From positions 1 to 64,000 of the forward strand of contig NZ_LRRH01000061.1 in NCBI RefSeq assembly GCF_001646785.1: a stretch of 64,000 bases of DNA. The letters are read 5' to 3'. The notes under the pieces are model-generated. The model did no database searches and was not told the origin of the DNA. It saw only the letters and a list, made by a program, of their open reading frames with translations. The stretch is from Rhodococcus phenolicus. GTDB lineage: Bacteria; Actinomycetota; Actinomycetes; Mycobacteriales; Mycobacteriaceae. The position numbers and the translations under genes are program-made. Within the stretch, counting starts at the first letter, position 1, and each line of letters starts with the position of its first letter. This document shows positions 26,921-36,179 of the stretch, piece after piece.

Positions 26921-28213
26921 TCAGCGTGTGAACAGGGCCACGCACTCCACGTGGTGCGTGGACGGGAACGCCGCGAACACCCGCAGGTCGGCGAGTTCGA
27001 AACCGTGGGAGCGATACAGCCCGACGTCGCGGCCGAAGGACGCGGCATCACACCCGACGTGCACGATCCGCTCGGGACCTGCCGCCGCGATCGTCTCGAT
27101 CACCTCACGGCCGGCACCCGCCCGCGGCGGATCCAGCACCACCAGCTCGGGACGTGGCAGATCGGCGATCGTCCGCTCGACCCGCGCGTGATGGAACCGC
27201 ACCTGCGGCAGATCGGCCAGCGCGAGCGCGCCGTCGTCCACGGCTCCGCGCGAGAACTCCACCGACTCGATCCGGCCGCTCTCGCCGACCCGCTCGGCCA
27301 GCGCTGCCGCGAACACCCCGACTCCGCCGTACAGGTCCCAGGCCGTCGCTCCCGCGGAAACATCGGCCCACTCCCCCACGACCGCCGAATAGGTCGCCGC
27401 GGCGCCGCGGTGCGCCTGCCAGAAGCCCGTGGCGGACAGGGTCCACTCGCGCGTCCCCACCCGCTCGACGGGCCGGCCCGACCCCTCGATCACCTTCTCC
27501 GCGCGCGGTGCGCTCGCCGCCGCGCGCCGCGCGGACGTACCCCGGCGGCCGGGACTGCGTCGGCCCGTCCGCGAGACGTGCGGAGGCGCGATCTCCACGA
27601 CGTGCCGCTCGCCCTCCGCGTCCAGCACCACCTGCAGTTCGGCGCCGGGCTGCCACACCCGGTCGGTCAGTCCGGCATAGGCCCGCGCCTCGATCTGCGG
27701 GCACGCGAGGTCCGTCTCCACGTCGTGACTGTGATGTCGCCGGAAGCCCGGGTTTCCGGCCCGGTCGACCGCCAGGCGCACCCGGGTCCGCCACCGGGTG
27801 CCGTCGGGAGCGCCCCCCGGAAGCAACTCGACCTCGACCGCGCGCTCGACACCGCCCAGCCGCCGCAACTGTTCCGCCACGACCGCCGCGCCGATCCGCT
27901 GCTGCGCGGGCACGCTCGCGTGGGACAGATCGCAGCAACCGGCGCCGCCCGGCCCGGAGATCGGGCACACCGGGCTCACCCGGTCCGGCGACGCCTCCAG
28001 GATCTCGACCGCGTCGGCGAAGCAGAACGACCCGCCGCGATCTTCGGTGACGACCGCGACCACCCGCTCGCCGGGCAGCCCGTGCCGCACGAACACGACC
28101 CGCCCCTCGTGTCGCGCGACGAACGAGCCTCCGTGGGCGGGATTCCCGAGGATCACCTCGATCCGGCGACCTGACCAATCCGTACCGGGGACCTGCCGTT
28201 CGTGCCGGCTCAC
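26921..28213 (-). CDS. TrmA/RlmD-type RNA m5U methyltransferase
   Basis: 430 residues. An N-terminal TRAM RNA-binding domain (about 10-65) is followed by a Cys cluster resembling the 4Fe-4S site of RlmD (CPISGPGGAGCCDLSHAS). The SAM fold has WDLYGGVGVFAAAL, VVLDPPRAG and a catalytic Cys in IVHVGCDAASFGRD. It should methylate uridine C5 in rRNA or tRNA; the exact base is not readable. GTG 28213 overlaps the permease stop (GTGA) and is preceded by AGGAGG, so translation is coupled. Same pair as Rv2690c-Rv2689c. Confidence 0.9.
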   Translation of the reverse strand: MSRHERQVPGTDWSGRRIEVILGNPAHGGSFVARHEGRVVFVRHGLPGERVVAVVTEDRGGSFCFADAVEILEASPDRVSPVCPISGPGGAGCCDLSHASVPAQQRIGAAVVAEQLRRLGGVERAVEVELLPGGAPDGTRWRTRVRLAVDRAGNPGFRRHHSHDVETDLACPQIEARAYAGLTDRVWQPGAELQVVLDAEGERHVVEIAPPHVSRTGRRSPGRRGTSARRAAASAPRAEKVIEGSGRPVERVGTREWTLSATGFWQAHRGAAATYSAVVGEWADVSAGATAWDLYGGVGVFAAALAERVGESGRIESVEFSRGAVDDGALALADLPQVRFHHARVERTIADLPRPELVVLDPPRAGAGREVIETIAAAGPERIVHVGCDAASFGRDVGLYRSHGFELADLRVFAAFPSTHHVECVALFTR

Positions 28214-30210
28214 CGCTGTTCCTCCTGATCGTCGATTCCGCGACGTACGGCGCCGGGCGCCGCGTCGATTCGTTCCTTGCGCACGCCTGCCGAGGAGTGC
28301 AGCTGCCAGGGCACGCTGGTGACCATGACCCCGGGCTGGAAGAGCAGCCGGCTCTTCAGGCGCAGCGCGCTCTGGTTGTGCAGGATCTGTTCCCACCAGC
28401 GCCCGACCACGTACTCGGGAATGAACACGGTCACCACATCACGCGGCGAGTCGCGCCGGACGCGCTTGACGTACTCGAGCACCGGGCGCGTGATCTCCCG
28501 GTACGGCGATTCGACGACCTTGAGCGGCACCGTGATGTCGCTGCTCTCCCACTGGCGCACCAGCTGCCGGGTGTCCGCGTCGTCCACGTTCACGGTGACC
28601 GCCTCGAGCGTGTCCGGCCGGGTCGCCCGCGCGTAGGCGAGGGCGCGCATCGTCGGATGGTGCATCTTCGAGACGAGCACGATCGAATGGGTGCGGCTCG
28701 GAAGCACCCCGTTCCACTCGGTGTTCTCGAGTTCCTCGGCGACGCTGTCGTAGTGCCGGCGGATCGCCTTCATCAGACCGAAGATCGCCACCATCGTCAC
28801 GATGGCGATCCACGCGCCGGCGACGAACTTGGTGATCAGCACGATCACCAGAACGGTCGCGGTCATGATCAGGCCGATCGTGTTGACCACGCGCGAACGG
28901 CTCATGCGGCGGCGCTGCACCGGATCGGTCTCGGTCGCCAGGTGCCGGGTCCAGTGCCGGATCATGCCGGTCTGGCTCAGCGTGAACGACACGAACACCC
29001 CGACGATGTAGAGCTGGATCAGGTGGGTGACCTCGGCGCCGAACACCCACACGAACACGATCGCAACGCCCGAGAGGAACAGGATGCCGTTGCTGAACGC
29101 GAGCCGGTCGCCACGGGTGTGCAGCTGGCGCGGCAGGTACCGGTCCTGCGCCAGCACCGACGCGAGCACCGGAAACCCGTTGAACGCGGTGTTGGCGGCG
29201 AGCACCAGGATCAGGGCCGTGACGATGGTGATCAGGTAGAAGCCGAGCGGGAAGTTGTCGAAGACGGTGGATGCGAGCTGGGCGATGAGCGTCTTCTGGT
29301 GGTAGTCGTCCGGCGCGCCCTGCAGCTGGGTCGCGGGATCCTCGGCGATCACGACGCCCACCTTCTCCGCGAGCACGATGATGCCCAGCAACAGGGTGAC
29401 CGCGATGCCACCGAGGAGCAGCAGGGTGGTCGCCGCGTTGCGCGACTTGGGCTTACGGAAGGCAGGCACGCCGTTGCTGATCGCCTCGACCCCGGTCAGC
29501 GCGGCACAGCCGGAGGAGAACGCGCGCGCGATGAGGAACGCGAACGCGATGCCGGTCAGGTCCGAGTGCTCGGCCGTGAGTTCGAACGCGGCCGATTCGG
29601 CCTGCAGGTCCTCCCCCAGGACGAAGATGCGGGTCAGGCCCCACACGAGCATGGCCAGCACACCGATCATGAACGCGTAGGTCGGAATGGCGAAGGCGGT
29701 GCCGGCCTCGCGGAGGCCGCGCAGGTTGACCGCGGTCAGGATCGCGATGGCGGTGATCGCGAACAGCACCTTGTGCTGCGCGACGAACGGCACCGCCGAG
29801 CCGATGTTCGCCGCGGCCGACGAGATCGACACGGCGACGGTGAGCACGTAGTCGACCATCAGGGCGCTGCCGACGGTCAGGCCGGCGGTCGGGCCGAGGT
29901 TGACCGTCGCGACCTCGTAGTCGCCACCACCGGATGGATAGGCATGCACGTTCTGCCGGTAGCTGGCCACGACGACGGCCAGCACGATCGCGACCATGAC
30001 CCCGATCCACGGGGCGAAAACGAACGCCGACATGCCTGCGATCGACAGGACGAGGAAGATCTCCTCGGGCGCGTACGCCACCGACGAAAGGGCGTCCGAC
30101 GCGAAGACCGGCAAGGCGATTCGCTTCGGCAACAGGGTGTGGCCGAGCGTGTCGCTCCGGAACGGCCTCCCCAACAACAACCGCTTCGTGGCGGTCGAAA
30201 GTTTGGACAC
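28210..30210 (-). CDS. APC-superfamily permease, KimA-like potassium importer candidate
   Basis: 666 residues from GTG 30210. About 12 hydrophobic segments occupy residues 30-480: DALSSVAYAPEEI in the first helix break and YPSGGGDYEVA soon after are features of the APC subgroup that includes Bacillus KimA (YdaO). A soluble C-terminal domain of about 170 residues follows (from MKAIRRHYDSVAEEL), as in KimA. KimA imports K+ with protons and is inhibited by c-di-AMP. Annotation as an amino-acid permease is the usual alternative. The divergent neighbours are two RCK proteins, which favours potassium. No good ribosome-binding site precedes GTG 30210, so it may be leaderless. Confidence 0.8.
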   Translation of the reverse strand: MSKLSTATKRLLLGRPFRSDTLGHTLLPKRIALPVFASDALSSVAYAPEEIFLVLSIAGMSAFVFAPWIGVMVAIVLAVVVASYRQNVHAYPSGGGDYEVATVNLGPTAGLTVGSALMVDYVLTVAVSISSAAANIGSAVPFVAQHKVLFAITAIAILTAVNLRGLREAGTAFAIPTYAFMIGVLAMLVWGLTRIFVLGEDLQAESAAFELTAEHSDLTGIAFAFLIARAFSSGCAALTGVEAISNGVPAFRKPKSRNAATTLLLLGGIAVTLLLGIIVLAEKVGVVIAEDPATQLQGAPDDYHQKTLIAQLASTVFDNFPLGFYLITIVTALILVLAANTAFNGFPVLASVLAQDRYLPRQLHTRGDRLAFSNGILFLSGVAIVFVWVFGAEVTHLIQLYIVGVFVSFTLSQTGMIRHWTRHLATETDPVQRRRMSRSRVVNTIGLIMTATVLVIVLITKFVAGAWIAIVTMVAIFGLMKAIRRHYDSVAEELENTEWNGVLPSRTHSIVLVSKMHHPTMRALAYARATRPDTLEAVTVNVDDADTRQLVRQWESSDITVPLKVVESPYREITRPVLEYVKRVRRDSPRDVVTVFIPEYVVGRWWEQILHNQSALRLKSRLLFQPGVMVTSVPWQLHSSAGVRKERIDAAPGAVRRGIDDQEEQR

Positions 30211-30407
30211 TCGCAAAGCGTAAGCCGTCCCGCGGACGATCGACCGCGGACCCGCTCCGCTGCCCGATATGGTCGGATCCCGAAGGACCGCCGGACCGGA
30301 AGTACACGCATCCGTCACCCGGAGCGGTACGGTTTCGGTTCGGCAACTCCGGCGATCCCGGATGATCGACGTTGCCGGTCGGGCGCAACAGCGGAACGGA
30401 GTCGAAC

Positions 30408-31073
30408 GTGTTCGTGGTGGTCATGGGATGTGGCCGTGTGGGATCGTCGCTGGCCGCGGCCCTCGTCCGGCTGGGGAACGACGTCGCCGTCATCGACCGG
30501 GACCCGAGCGCCTTCCTGCGCCTGGGCCCCGACTTCCCGGGAACGACGATCGTCGGAATGGGATTCGACCGGGACGTACTCGTCCGGGCCGGAATCGAAC
30601 GCGCCGACGCGTTCGCCGCGGTGTCCTCCGGTGACAATTCCAACATCATCTCCGCGCGTGTGGCGCGCGAGACATTCGGCATCGAGCGGGTCGTCGCCCG
30701 CATCTACGACGCCAAGCGCGCGGCGGTCTACGAACGCCTCGGCATCCCCACGGTCGCGACCGTCCCGTGGACCACGGACCGGTTCCTGCACTCGCTCGTC
30801 CGCGACGCCGAGACCACCCGCTGGCGGGACCCCACCGGCACGGTCGCGGTCGCGGAGGTCAGCCTCAACGAGGAGTGGATCGGCCGGAACGTCACCGAAC
30901 TCGAGGCGGCGACGCAGTCGCGGGTCGCGTTCATCATCCGTTTCGGCGCCGGCGTGCTGCCCGACCGCAAGACCGTGCTGCAGGCCGACGACCAGGTGTA
31001 CATCGCGGCGGTGTCGGGCACCGTCGCCGAGGCTCTCGCCCTGGCCGCGAGCCCGCCCGCCGAGAACGACTGA
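30408..31073 (+). CDS. ceoB: RCK/TrkA-type potassium regulator CeoB
   Basis: 221 residues. A Rossmann NAD-binding RCK_N domain begins VVMGCGRVGSSLAAAL (GxGxxG) with an acidic residue at VIDRDP, and an RCK_C domain covers about 140-215. Such subunits bind nucleotides and gate K+ channels or transporters. GTG 30408 has GGAG six bases upstream. It is followed 13 bases later by a second RCK gene and is divergent from the KimA-like permease, the order of Rv2690c-Rv2691-Rv2692. No TrkH or KtrB membrane partner is nearby. Confidence 0.9.
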   Translation: MFVVVMGCGRVGSSLAAALVRLGNDVAVIDRDPSAFLRLGPDFPGTTIVGMGFDRDVLVRAGIERADAFAAVSSGDNSNIISARVARETFGIERVVARIYDAKRAAVYERLGIPTVATVPWTTDRFLHSLVRDAETTRWRDPTGTVAVAEVSLNEEWIGRNVTELEAATQSRVAFIIRFGAGVLPDRKTVLQADDQVYIAAVSGTVAEALALAASPPAEND

Positions 31074-31086
31074 GAGGACCAGGCCG

Positions 31087-31740
31087 ATGAAGGTGGCCAT
31101 CGCCGGTGCGGGGGCTGTCGGGCGCTCGATCGCGCGCGAACTCATCCGCAACAAACACGAAGTCATGCTGCTCGAGCGCAAACTCGAGCACGTCGAACCC
31201 GAGTCGGTGCCGGACGCGAAGTGGGTCCACGCCGACGCCTGCGAGCTGAGCCTGCTCGAGGCGGCCGAGCTCCAGAGCTACGACGTGGTCATCGCCGCGA
31301 CCGGCGACGACAAGACCAATCTCGTCCTCAGCCTGCTCGCGACCACCGAATTCGCGGTGTCGCGGGTGGTGGCCCGCGTCAACGACCCGCGCAACGAATG
31401 GTTGTTCGACGAGTCGTGGGGTGTCGACGTGGCGGTGTCCACGCCGCGGATGCTCGCGGCCCTCGTCGAGGAAGCGGTCTCGGTCGGCGACCTGGTGCGC
31501 CTGATGACGCTGCGCAAGGGTGCCAATCTCGTCGAGATCACCCTGCCGGACACGACCGCGCTCGCCGGGAAACCGGTCCGCAAACTGGCCCTGCCGCGCG
31601 ACGCGGCACTGGTGACGATCCTGCGGGGCGAGCGGGTGATCGTGCCCCAGCCGGACGATCCGCTCGAGGGCGGCGACGAACTGCTGTTCGTCGCGTCCGT
31701 CGAGGTCGAGCAGGAGCTGCGCGAGGCGATCGGGCTCTAG
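31087..31740 (+). CDS. ceoC: RCK/TrkA-type potassium regulator CeoC
   Basis: 217 residues. RCK_N starts MKVAIAGAGAVGRSIARELI with LLERK after strand 2; ADACELSLLEAAEL and VIAATGDDKTN are family-typical. RCK_C (about 135-215) contains LPDTTALAGKPVRKLALPRDAALVTILRG. Paralogue of the preceding gene and likely its partner in a ring. It converges on the DUF3159 gene with seven bases between stops. Confidence 0.91.
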   Translation: MKVAIAGAGAVGRSIARELIRNKHEVMLLERKLEHVEPESVPDAKWVHADACELSLLEAAELQSYDVVIAATGDDKTNLVLSLLATTEFAVSRVVARVNDPRNEWLFDESWGVDVAVSTPRMLAALVEEAVSVGDLVRLMTLRKGANLVEITLPDTTALAGKPVRKLALPRDAALVTILRGERVIVPQPDDPLEGGDELLFVASVEVEQELREAIGL

Positions 31741-31747
31741 ACCACCG

Positions 31748-32410
31748 TCAGTCGTCGTCGCGGCGCTTCTCGCCACCCGGCAGCGAGCCCTCCTCCGCGG
31801 CGACGGCGGGTTCGACGATGCGATCCGCGCGACGCACCGCCCACAGCGTCACCAGCAACACGATCGCGGTCAGCGGCCAGCCCATCCCGATCCGGGCGAC
31901 CGCGAGCCAGCCGGTGCGGTCGGCGTCGTAGAGGTGGTTCTGCACCAGGTACCGGGCCAGGAACACCAGGGCCCACGCGATCGTCGCGAGGTCGTAGGCG
32001 CGCACCGCGTCCCGATGGGCGCGCCACCCGCTGCCGTGGCCGTTGAGCATGCCCCAGATCACGCCGACGAGCGGATAGCGCACCAGCACCGATGCCAGGA
32101 AGACCGCGCCGTACGCGAGACTGCTGTAGATCCCGAACAGGAAATAGCCCTTGGCGTCGCCCGTCCGGTGGGCGATGAACGCGCACACCGCGACACCGAT
32201 GAAACCGGAGACCGCCGGTTGGATCGGGGTGCGCTGTACCAGCCGCCACACCAGCACCGCGGTCGCGACAGCGATCGCCGACCAGATCGCCGCGGTCAGC
32301 CCCCATATGCTGTTGACGGGGACGAAGACCAGGACGGGTAGCGTCGAGGACACCAACCCGCTGAATCCACCGAGTTGCTCGAGTACCGTCGGCTGCTTGC
32401 TGTCGCTCAC
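31748..32410 (-). CDS. DUF3159 membrane protein
   Basis: 220 residues from GTG 32410. Five or six hydrophobic segments with the DUF3159 core: EQLGGFSGLVSSTLPVLVFVPVN at the start, GFIGVAVCAFIAHRTGDAKGYFLFGI, and GMGWPLTAIVLLVTLWAVRRADR near the end. The order matches Rv2693c. Function is unknown; the C-terminal tail is short, charged and cytoplasmic or external. The OB-fold gene ends 95 bases upstream, same strand, so cotranscription is plausible. Confidence 0.85.
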   Translation of the reverse strand: MSDSKQPTVLEQLGGFSGLVSSTLPVLVFVPVNSIWGLTAAIWSAIAVATAVLVWRLVQRTPIQPAVSGFIGVAVCAFIAHRTGDAKGYFLFGIYSSLAYGAVFLASVLVRYPLVGVIWGMLNGHGSGWRAHRDAVRAYDLATIAWALVFLARYLVQNHLYDADRTGWLAVARIGMGWPLTAIVLLVTLWAVRRADRIVEPAVAAEEGSLPGGEKRRDDD

Positions 32411-32505
32411 TCCTACGAGGGTGCCACAACGCGGTACCGGCGCTTCCGCGCGAGCGTCCGCCCGGATCCTGCCTGCGTGGGGGATCGCCGGGAGGCGGCG
32501 ACCGA

Positions 32506-32880
32506 TCAGACGCGTTCGCGCAGCTCGTAGTAGGGGTTGTAGATGATCTTCGCGCCGTCGCGTTCACCGAGGCGACCACGTACCAGAATCGTCTTGCCCG
32601 GTTCGATGCCCGGGATCCGGCGGCGGCCGATCCACGCGAGCACGACCGCGTCCGTGCCGTCGAACAATTCGGCCTCGACCGTCGCGCTGGCGGCCTTCGA
32701 ACAGGTCTCCACGCTGCGCAGCCGCCCGAACATCGTCACTTCCTCGCCCCGTGTGCACTCGACGGCCTTGCGGGCACCGGTCGCCTGGGACGATTCGGCG
32801 ATCTCCTCGGCATCGATGTCCTCGAGGTCCTCGGTCAGCCGGCGGGTCAGTCGGCGGAAGTAACCGGTGGCGGGTGCCAT
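32506..32880 (-). CDS. OB-fold nucleic-acid-binding domain protein
   Basis: 124 residues. The central part (about 50-118) reads as an OB-fold: EVTMFGRLRSVET, ATVEAELFDGTDAVVLAWIGRRRIPGIEPGKTILVRGRL, the pattern of ssDNA- or tRNA-binding OB domains. The N-terminal helix is amphipathic and acidic. ATG 32880 was preferred to upstream codons because the domain is complete from there. Corresponds in order to Rv2694c. Its partner is unknown. Confidence 0.85.
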   Translation of the reverse strand: MAPATGYFRRLTRRLTEDLEDIDAEEIAESSQATGARKAVECTRGEEVTMFGRLRSVETCSKAASATVEAELFDGTDAVVLAWIGRRRIPGIEPGKTILVRGRLGERDGAKIIYNPYYELRERV

Positions 32881-33016
32881 AACAGCGCTCCTGAAACGGG
32901 TGCGGCATGGATCGCATTCCGCACGTTGGGGTCTCTGAGGGCCACTGTAGACCGAATCGAGATCCGCAACCACATCCGGTGTGGGGCCCCGGATTCCCGT
33001 TCGGCAGTATCGACAC

Positions 33017-33745
33017 ATGCCCGATGCCGAACCGACCGCCTCCCCCGTCCGGAACGCTCCGCTGACCGCCGTCGTCCTGCCCGGCACCGGCTCGGATGCA
33101 CAGTTCGCGGATGCGGCCTTCCGGGTCCCGCTCGAGCGTCGCGGCATCCGCGTCGTCGCGGTCGATCCCGACCCGCGCCGCGTCGTGGACAGCTATCTCG
33201 AGGCCCTCGACCGCGAGGCGCGCGCGAGTGCGATCCTGGCGGGCGGTGTGTCGATCGGCGCCGCGGTCGCGCTGCACTGGGCGGCGCACAACCCGTCCTC
33301 CGCGTGCGGTGTGCTGGCGGCGCTGCCGGCGTGGACCGGCTCCCCGGAGAACGCGCCCGCCGCGGCCAGCGCCCGGTGGACGGCACACGAATTGCGTACC
33401 CACGGACTGGAACCCGTGATCGCGGCGATGGTGGAATCGAGTCCGGAGTGGCTGGGCCGGGAACTGTCCCGATCGTGGCGTGCCCAGTGGCCGGACCTGC
33501 CGTCCGCGCTCGAGGAGGCCGCAGCCTTCCACGCCCTCGACACGGATGGGCTCGCGACCGTCACCGTGCCGGTCGGGATCACCGCCGCTGCCGACGATGC
33601 CGTCCATCCGGTGGCGGTCGCACAGCAGTGGGCCGCACTGCTCCCCCGTGCCGCGTTGACCACCGTCGGCCTCGACGCCATCGGTACAGATCCCTCCGTG
33701 CTCGGAACCGGCTGCCTGTCGGCGTGGGATCGTGTAACCGACTGA
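33017..33745 (+). CDS. Small alpha/beta-hydrolase-like protein
   Basis: 242 residues. VVLPGTGSDAQF near the N-terminus fits an oxyanion-hole region, and GGVSIGAAVALHWAAH supplies a GxSxG nucleophile elbow. A later VGITAAADDAVHPV may carry the acid residue, but I see no certain catalytic His near the C-terminus. There is no signal peptide. It may be an esterase, or an inactive fold; the order matches Rv2695. The WS/DGAT gene follows 23 bases later, and the two may be one operon acting on lipids. Confidence 0.75.
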   Translation: MPDAEPTASPVRNAPLTAVVLPGTGSDAQFADAAFRVPLERRGIRVVAVDPDPRRVVDSYLEALDREARASAILAGGVSIGAAVALHWAAHNPSSACGVLAALPAWTGSPENAPAAASARWTAHELRTHGLEPVIAAMVESSPEWLGRELSRSWRAQWPDLPSALEEAAAFHALDTDGLATVTVPVGITAAADDAVHPVAVAQQWAALLPRAALTTVGLDAIGTDPSVLGTGCLSAWDRVTD

Positions 33746-33768
33746 GTGGTCCGTGCGATAGCAGCGGC

Positions 33769-35154
33769 ATGTCACCGACATCACAAGTCCAGCCGATCGA
33801 CGCCGCCTACGTTCTCGAGGCCGATCGCGGTCACCACCTCGACCCCGTGAACTTCTGGGTCTTCGATTCCGGGGCCGAGGTGCCCCCGACCGCTGCGGAG
33901 GTCACCGAGCACTTCCGTCGGCGAGCGCCGTTCTACGGGCAGATGAACCGCCGCTTCGTCGGTGTCCCCGCGAACCTGGACCACGCCTACTGGGTGGCCG
34001 ACGAGCTCCCGATCGAGGAGCGGGTGGTGCACGACGAGCGGGTGGGGCTCGATTGGGCATCGTTGCTGGACGCGATCGACGGCCTGGCGGCCGACGCGCT
34101 CGACGCCCGGGCGACCGCCTGGCGGATCGACGTCTTCCACCAGGTCCGTGACGTGCCGGGAGCGACCGCGACCGCGACGGTGGTGGTGTTCCGCGGCAAC
34201 CACTCGCTGATCTCCGGGCCGATCGTCCATCCCTTGTGGGAGGGCTTCTTCGGCAACGGCACCGAAGCGGTGCACTTCCCGGGGCTGGGACCGGCGGTGC
34301 CGCGCGTCAATCGCGCGCTTGCGGCGGCACGTGGAATCGCGCGCGCCCCCCGCGCCGCCGTGCGGTACGTCCGCACGATGCGCGCCGCTGTCCGCGACGC
34401 GAAACAGGCACAGGCCGCGGGGATCCCCGGATCGGCACCCCCACCGAACCTCACCCCCACGGGCCTCAACCGCGATCCCGGCGATCGCCGCACCCTGCTC
34501 GTCCTCCGGCTGGGCCGGATCGGGCCGCTGCCCCGGAACGTCACGGTGACCGCGCTCGCGCTCACCGCCCTGTCGGTGGCGCTCCAGCGGTATCTCACCG
34601 AGACGGACGGGCAGTGCCCGCCCGATCTGACGGCGTTCGTCACCCTGGCGGTCGGTGCGGCGCCCGAGACGCTCGGCGTCAACCGCATCGGCTGGACGGA
34701 CGTCGCACTGCATCCCGGCATCGTCTCGCTCCCGGAGCGCACCACCGCGGTGCAGGCGTCGCTCGCGGAGGGCCGGGCCGCGGCGACGGCCGCGACCCTG
34801 CGCCGCCTGCACGACGCCACCGCGATTCCCTCGTTCCTGCTGCCGATCGAACTCGCCGCGAACCGGCGCCGCCTGCAGGCCCGCACCTCCCCCCGCATGC
34901 ACACCGTGCTGACCAGCATCCGGGTCGCGGACACCACGCCGTGGGCCATGGCCGGCCGGCGACTGTTGTTCGGTGCCGGCAGCCCGCCCCTCACGTCGGA
35001 GGCCGGACTCATCCACGGATTGTTCGGTCTCGGGGACGATCTCACCCTCACGGTGATGACCTCGCCGGACGTCATGCCCGACGCCCAGCGCTACGCCACC
35101 CTGCTCGAGGGAGCATTCGCCGAGGTCGCCTCGACGATCCGTCGCGAGGAGTGA
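33769..35154 (+). CDS. WS/DGAT-type acyltransferase with degenerate motif
   Basis: 461 residues, usual for the wax ester synthase/diacylglycerol acyltransferase family. An N-terminal SPTSQVQPIDAAYVLEADR and C-terminal LIHGLFGLGDDLTLTVMTSPD recall the family. Where HHxxxDG is expected it reads NHSLISG (144-150): the second His (145) is kept, but the first His is Asn and the Asp is Ser. Functional enzymes make triacylglycerol or wax ester storage lipid, abundant in Rhodococcus. This copy may be weak, altered in substrate or inactive. It is not at this locus in M. tuberculosis as I remember it. Confidence 0.75.
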   Translation: MSPTSQVQPIDAAYVLEADRGHHLDPVNFWVFDSGAEVPPTAAEVTEHFRRRAPFYGQMNRRFVGVPANLDHAYWVADELPIEERVVHDERVGLDWASLLDAIDGLAADALDARATAWRIDVFHQVRDVPGATATATVVVFRGNHSLISGPIVHPLWEGFFGNGTEAVHFPGLGPAVPRVNRALAAARGIARAPRAAVRYVRTMRAAVRDAKQAQAAGIPGSAPPPNLTPTGLNRDPGDRRTLLVLRLGRIGPLPRNVTVTALALTALSVALQRYLTETDGQCPPDLTAFVTLAVGAAPETLGVNRIGWTDVALHPGIVSLPERTTAVQASLAEGRAAATAATLRRLHDATAIPSFLLPIELAANRRRLQARTSPRMHTVLTSIRVADTTPWAMAGRRLLFGAGSPPLTSEAGLIHGLFGLGDDLTLTVMTSPDVMPDAQRYATLLEGAFAEVASTIRREE

Positions 35155-35356
35155 CCGGACGCGAGAGACGGTGTGCGCCGACGTGGATTCGGTCCCCCGC
35201 ACGAATCACCGCAGCCGGGAGCACTGTCCCGCGTCAACCTTCGTCCGGCAGGCAGCAGCCGCTCGGGTGCGATCCGCGTCCCGACGCTGCCGCGCCCCTC
35301 ACATCGACCTGATGGCGCGGTCATCCATCGGGTGAGCTCCAGGCCGGGCGCGCCGC

Positions 35357-36178
35357 TCAGAAGCCGAGCTGCTGCATGGCCGAGCCGGACTCGCCGCGTC
35401 GCGGTCGCGGCGGCTGCGGGGCCGGCGCGGGAGGCGGAGAAACCGGCGCTTCGGGCTGCCGGACCGGGGCCTGCTGCTGCGGGCGCTGCCCCTGCTGAGC
35501 CTGCTGCTGGGCCTGCTGTTGCTGGGCTGCCGCGGCGAGCTGCTCGGCCAGGGCCTGCGGAAGCACCACCGGCAGCGGCGTGCGCACCGGGTGCGGATCG
35601 GTTCCACGACGGACGATCGTGTCGGCGACGACGGCCCGCGCGATCTCGACCAGCGGCGTGTTCGCGGCAGCCGCACCGGACGGTCCCGCGACGACACAGC
35701 GGATCATCCAGCGGTACCCGTCCACGCCGATGAACCGCAGGTCGGCGTTCGGTGTGACGCCGTGCAGCTCACGGCCCCACGGGCCGTCCTCGATGCTCAC
35801 CGCGGCCTTGTCGTTGCGCAGCGTGTCGGCGAGCTCACCGGCGACCTCGCGCCACTGCCCCGGCGACTTGGGTGCCGCATACGCCGTCACGGTGATCCGG
35901 CCGTGCTGGGTCACCAGGTGCACGGCCTGCGGGGCGCCGTTCTGAGCCATCTCGACCTGGATCTGGCCGCCCGGCGGGAGCGGAACGAGAACCGATCCGA
36001 GGTCGAGCCGGGTCGTGCCGATCGCGTCCTCACCGATGTCGTCGATGTCGAACGGACCCGTTCCCGGAGCGGGAGCCTCGCCGGAGACCCCGTCGCCGTA
36101 CTGCTCGTACCCGGCATCGTCGTAGCCCGACTCGTCGTAGGCGGACACGTCGCGGTTCTTCTTGCGGCGTCCGAACAT
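35357..36178 (-). CDS. DUF3710 family protein with Gln/Pro-rich tail
   Basis: 273 residues. The N-terminus is MFGRRKKNR followed by an acidic Tyr/Asp-rich linker to about residue 35. The DUF3710 core (40-200) includes TRLDLGSVLVPLPPGGQIQVEM and ELHGVTPNADLRFIGVDGYRWMIRCVV. From about 205 the chain is low complexity (Gln runs, then Pro-rich). No membrane segment. Function unknown; matches Rv2696c by order. ATG 36178 is one base after the dut stop, so it is coupled to dut translation. Confidence 0.85.
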   Translation of the reverse strand: MFGRRKKNRDVSAYDESGYDDAGYEQYGDGVSGEAPAPGTGPFDIDDIGEDAIGTTRLDLGSVLVPLPPGGQIQVEMAQNGAPQAVHLVTQHGRITVTAYAAPKSPGQWREVAGELADTLRNDKAAVSIEDGPWGRELHGVTPNADLRFIGVDGYRWMIRCVVAGPSGAAAANTPLVEIARAVVADTIVRRGTDPHPVRTPLPVVLPQALAEQLAAAAQQQQAQQQAQQGQRPQQQAPVRQPEAPVSPPPAPAPQPPRPRRGESGSAMQQLGF

Positions 36179-36179
36179 G

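Noticed and set aside
30403-30415. LexA (SOS) box before ceoB
   Set aside because: TCGAAC is followed by GTTCG after only two bases; the mycobacterial box needs a four-base spacer.
28297-31740. 1147-codon plus-strand open frame over the permease and the ceo genes
   Set aside because: The first two thirds are antisense to the permease with no recognisable domain; only its last part coincides with the true ceoC frame, which starts at 31087.
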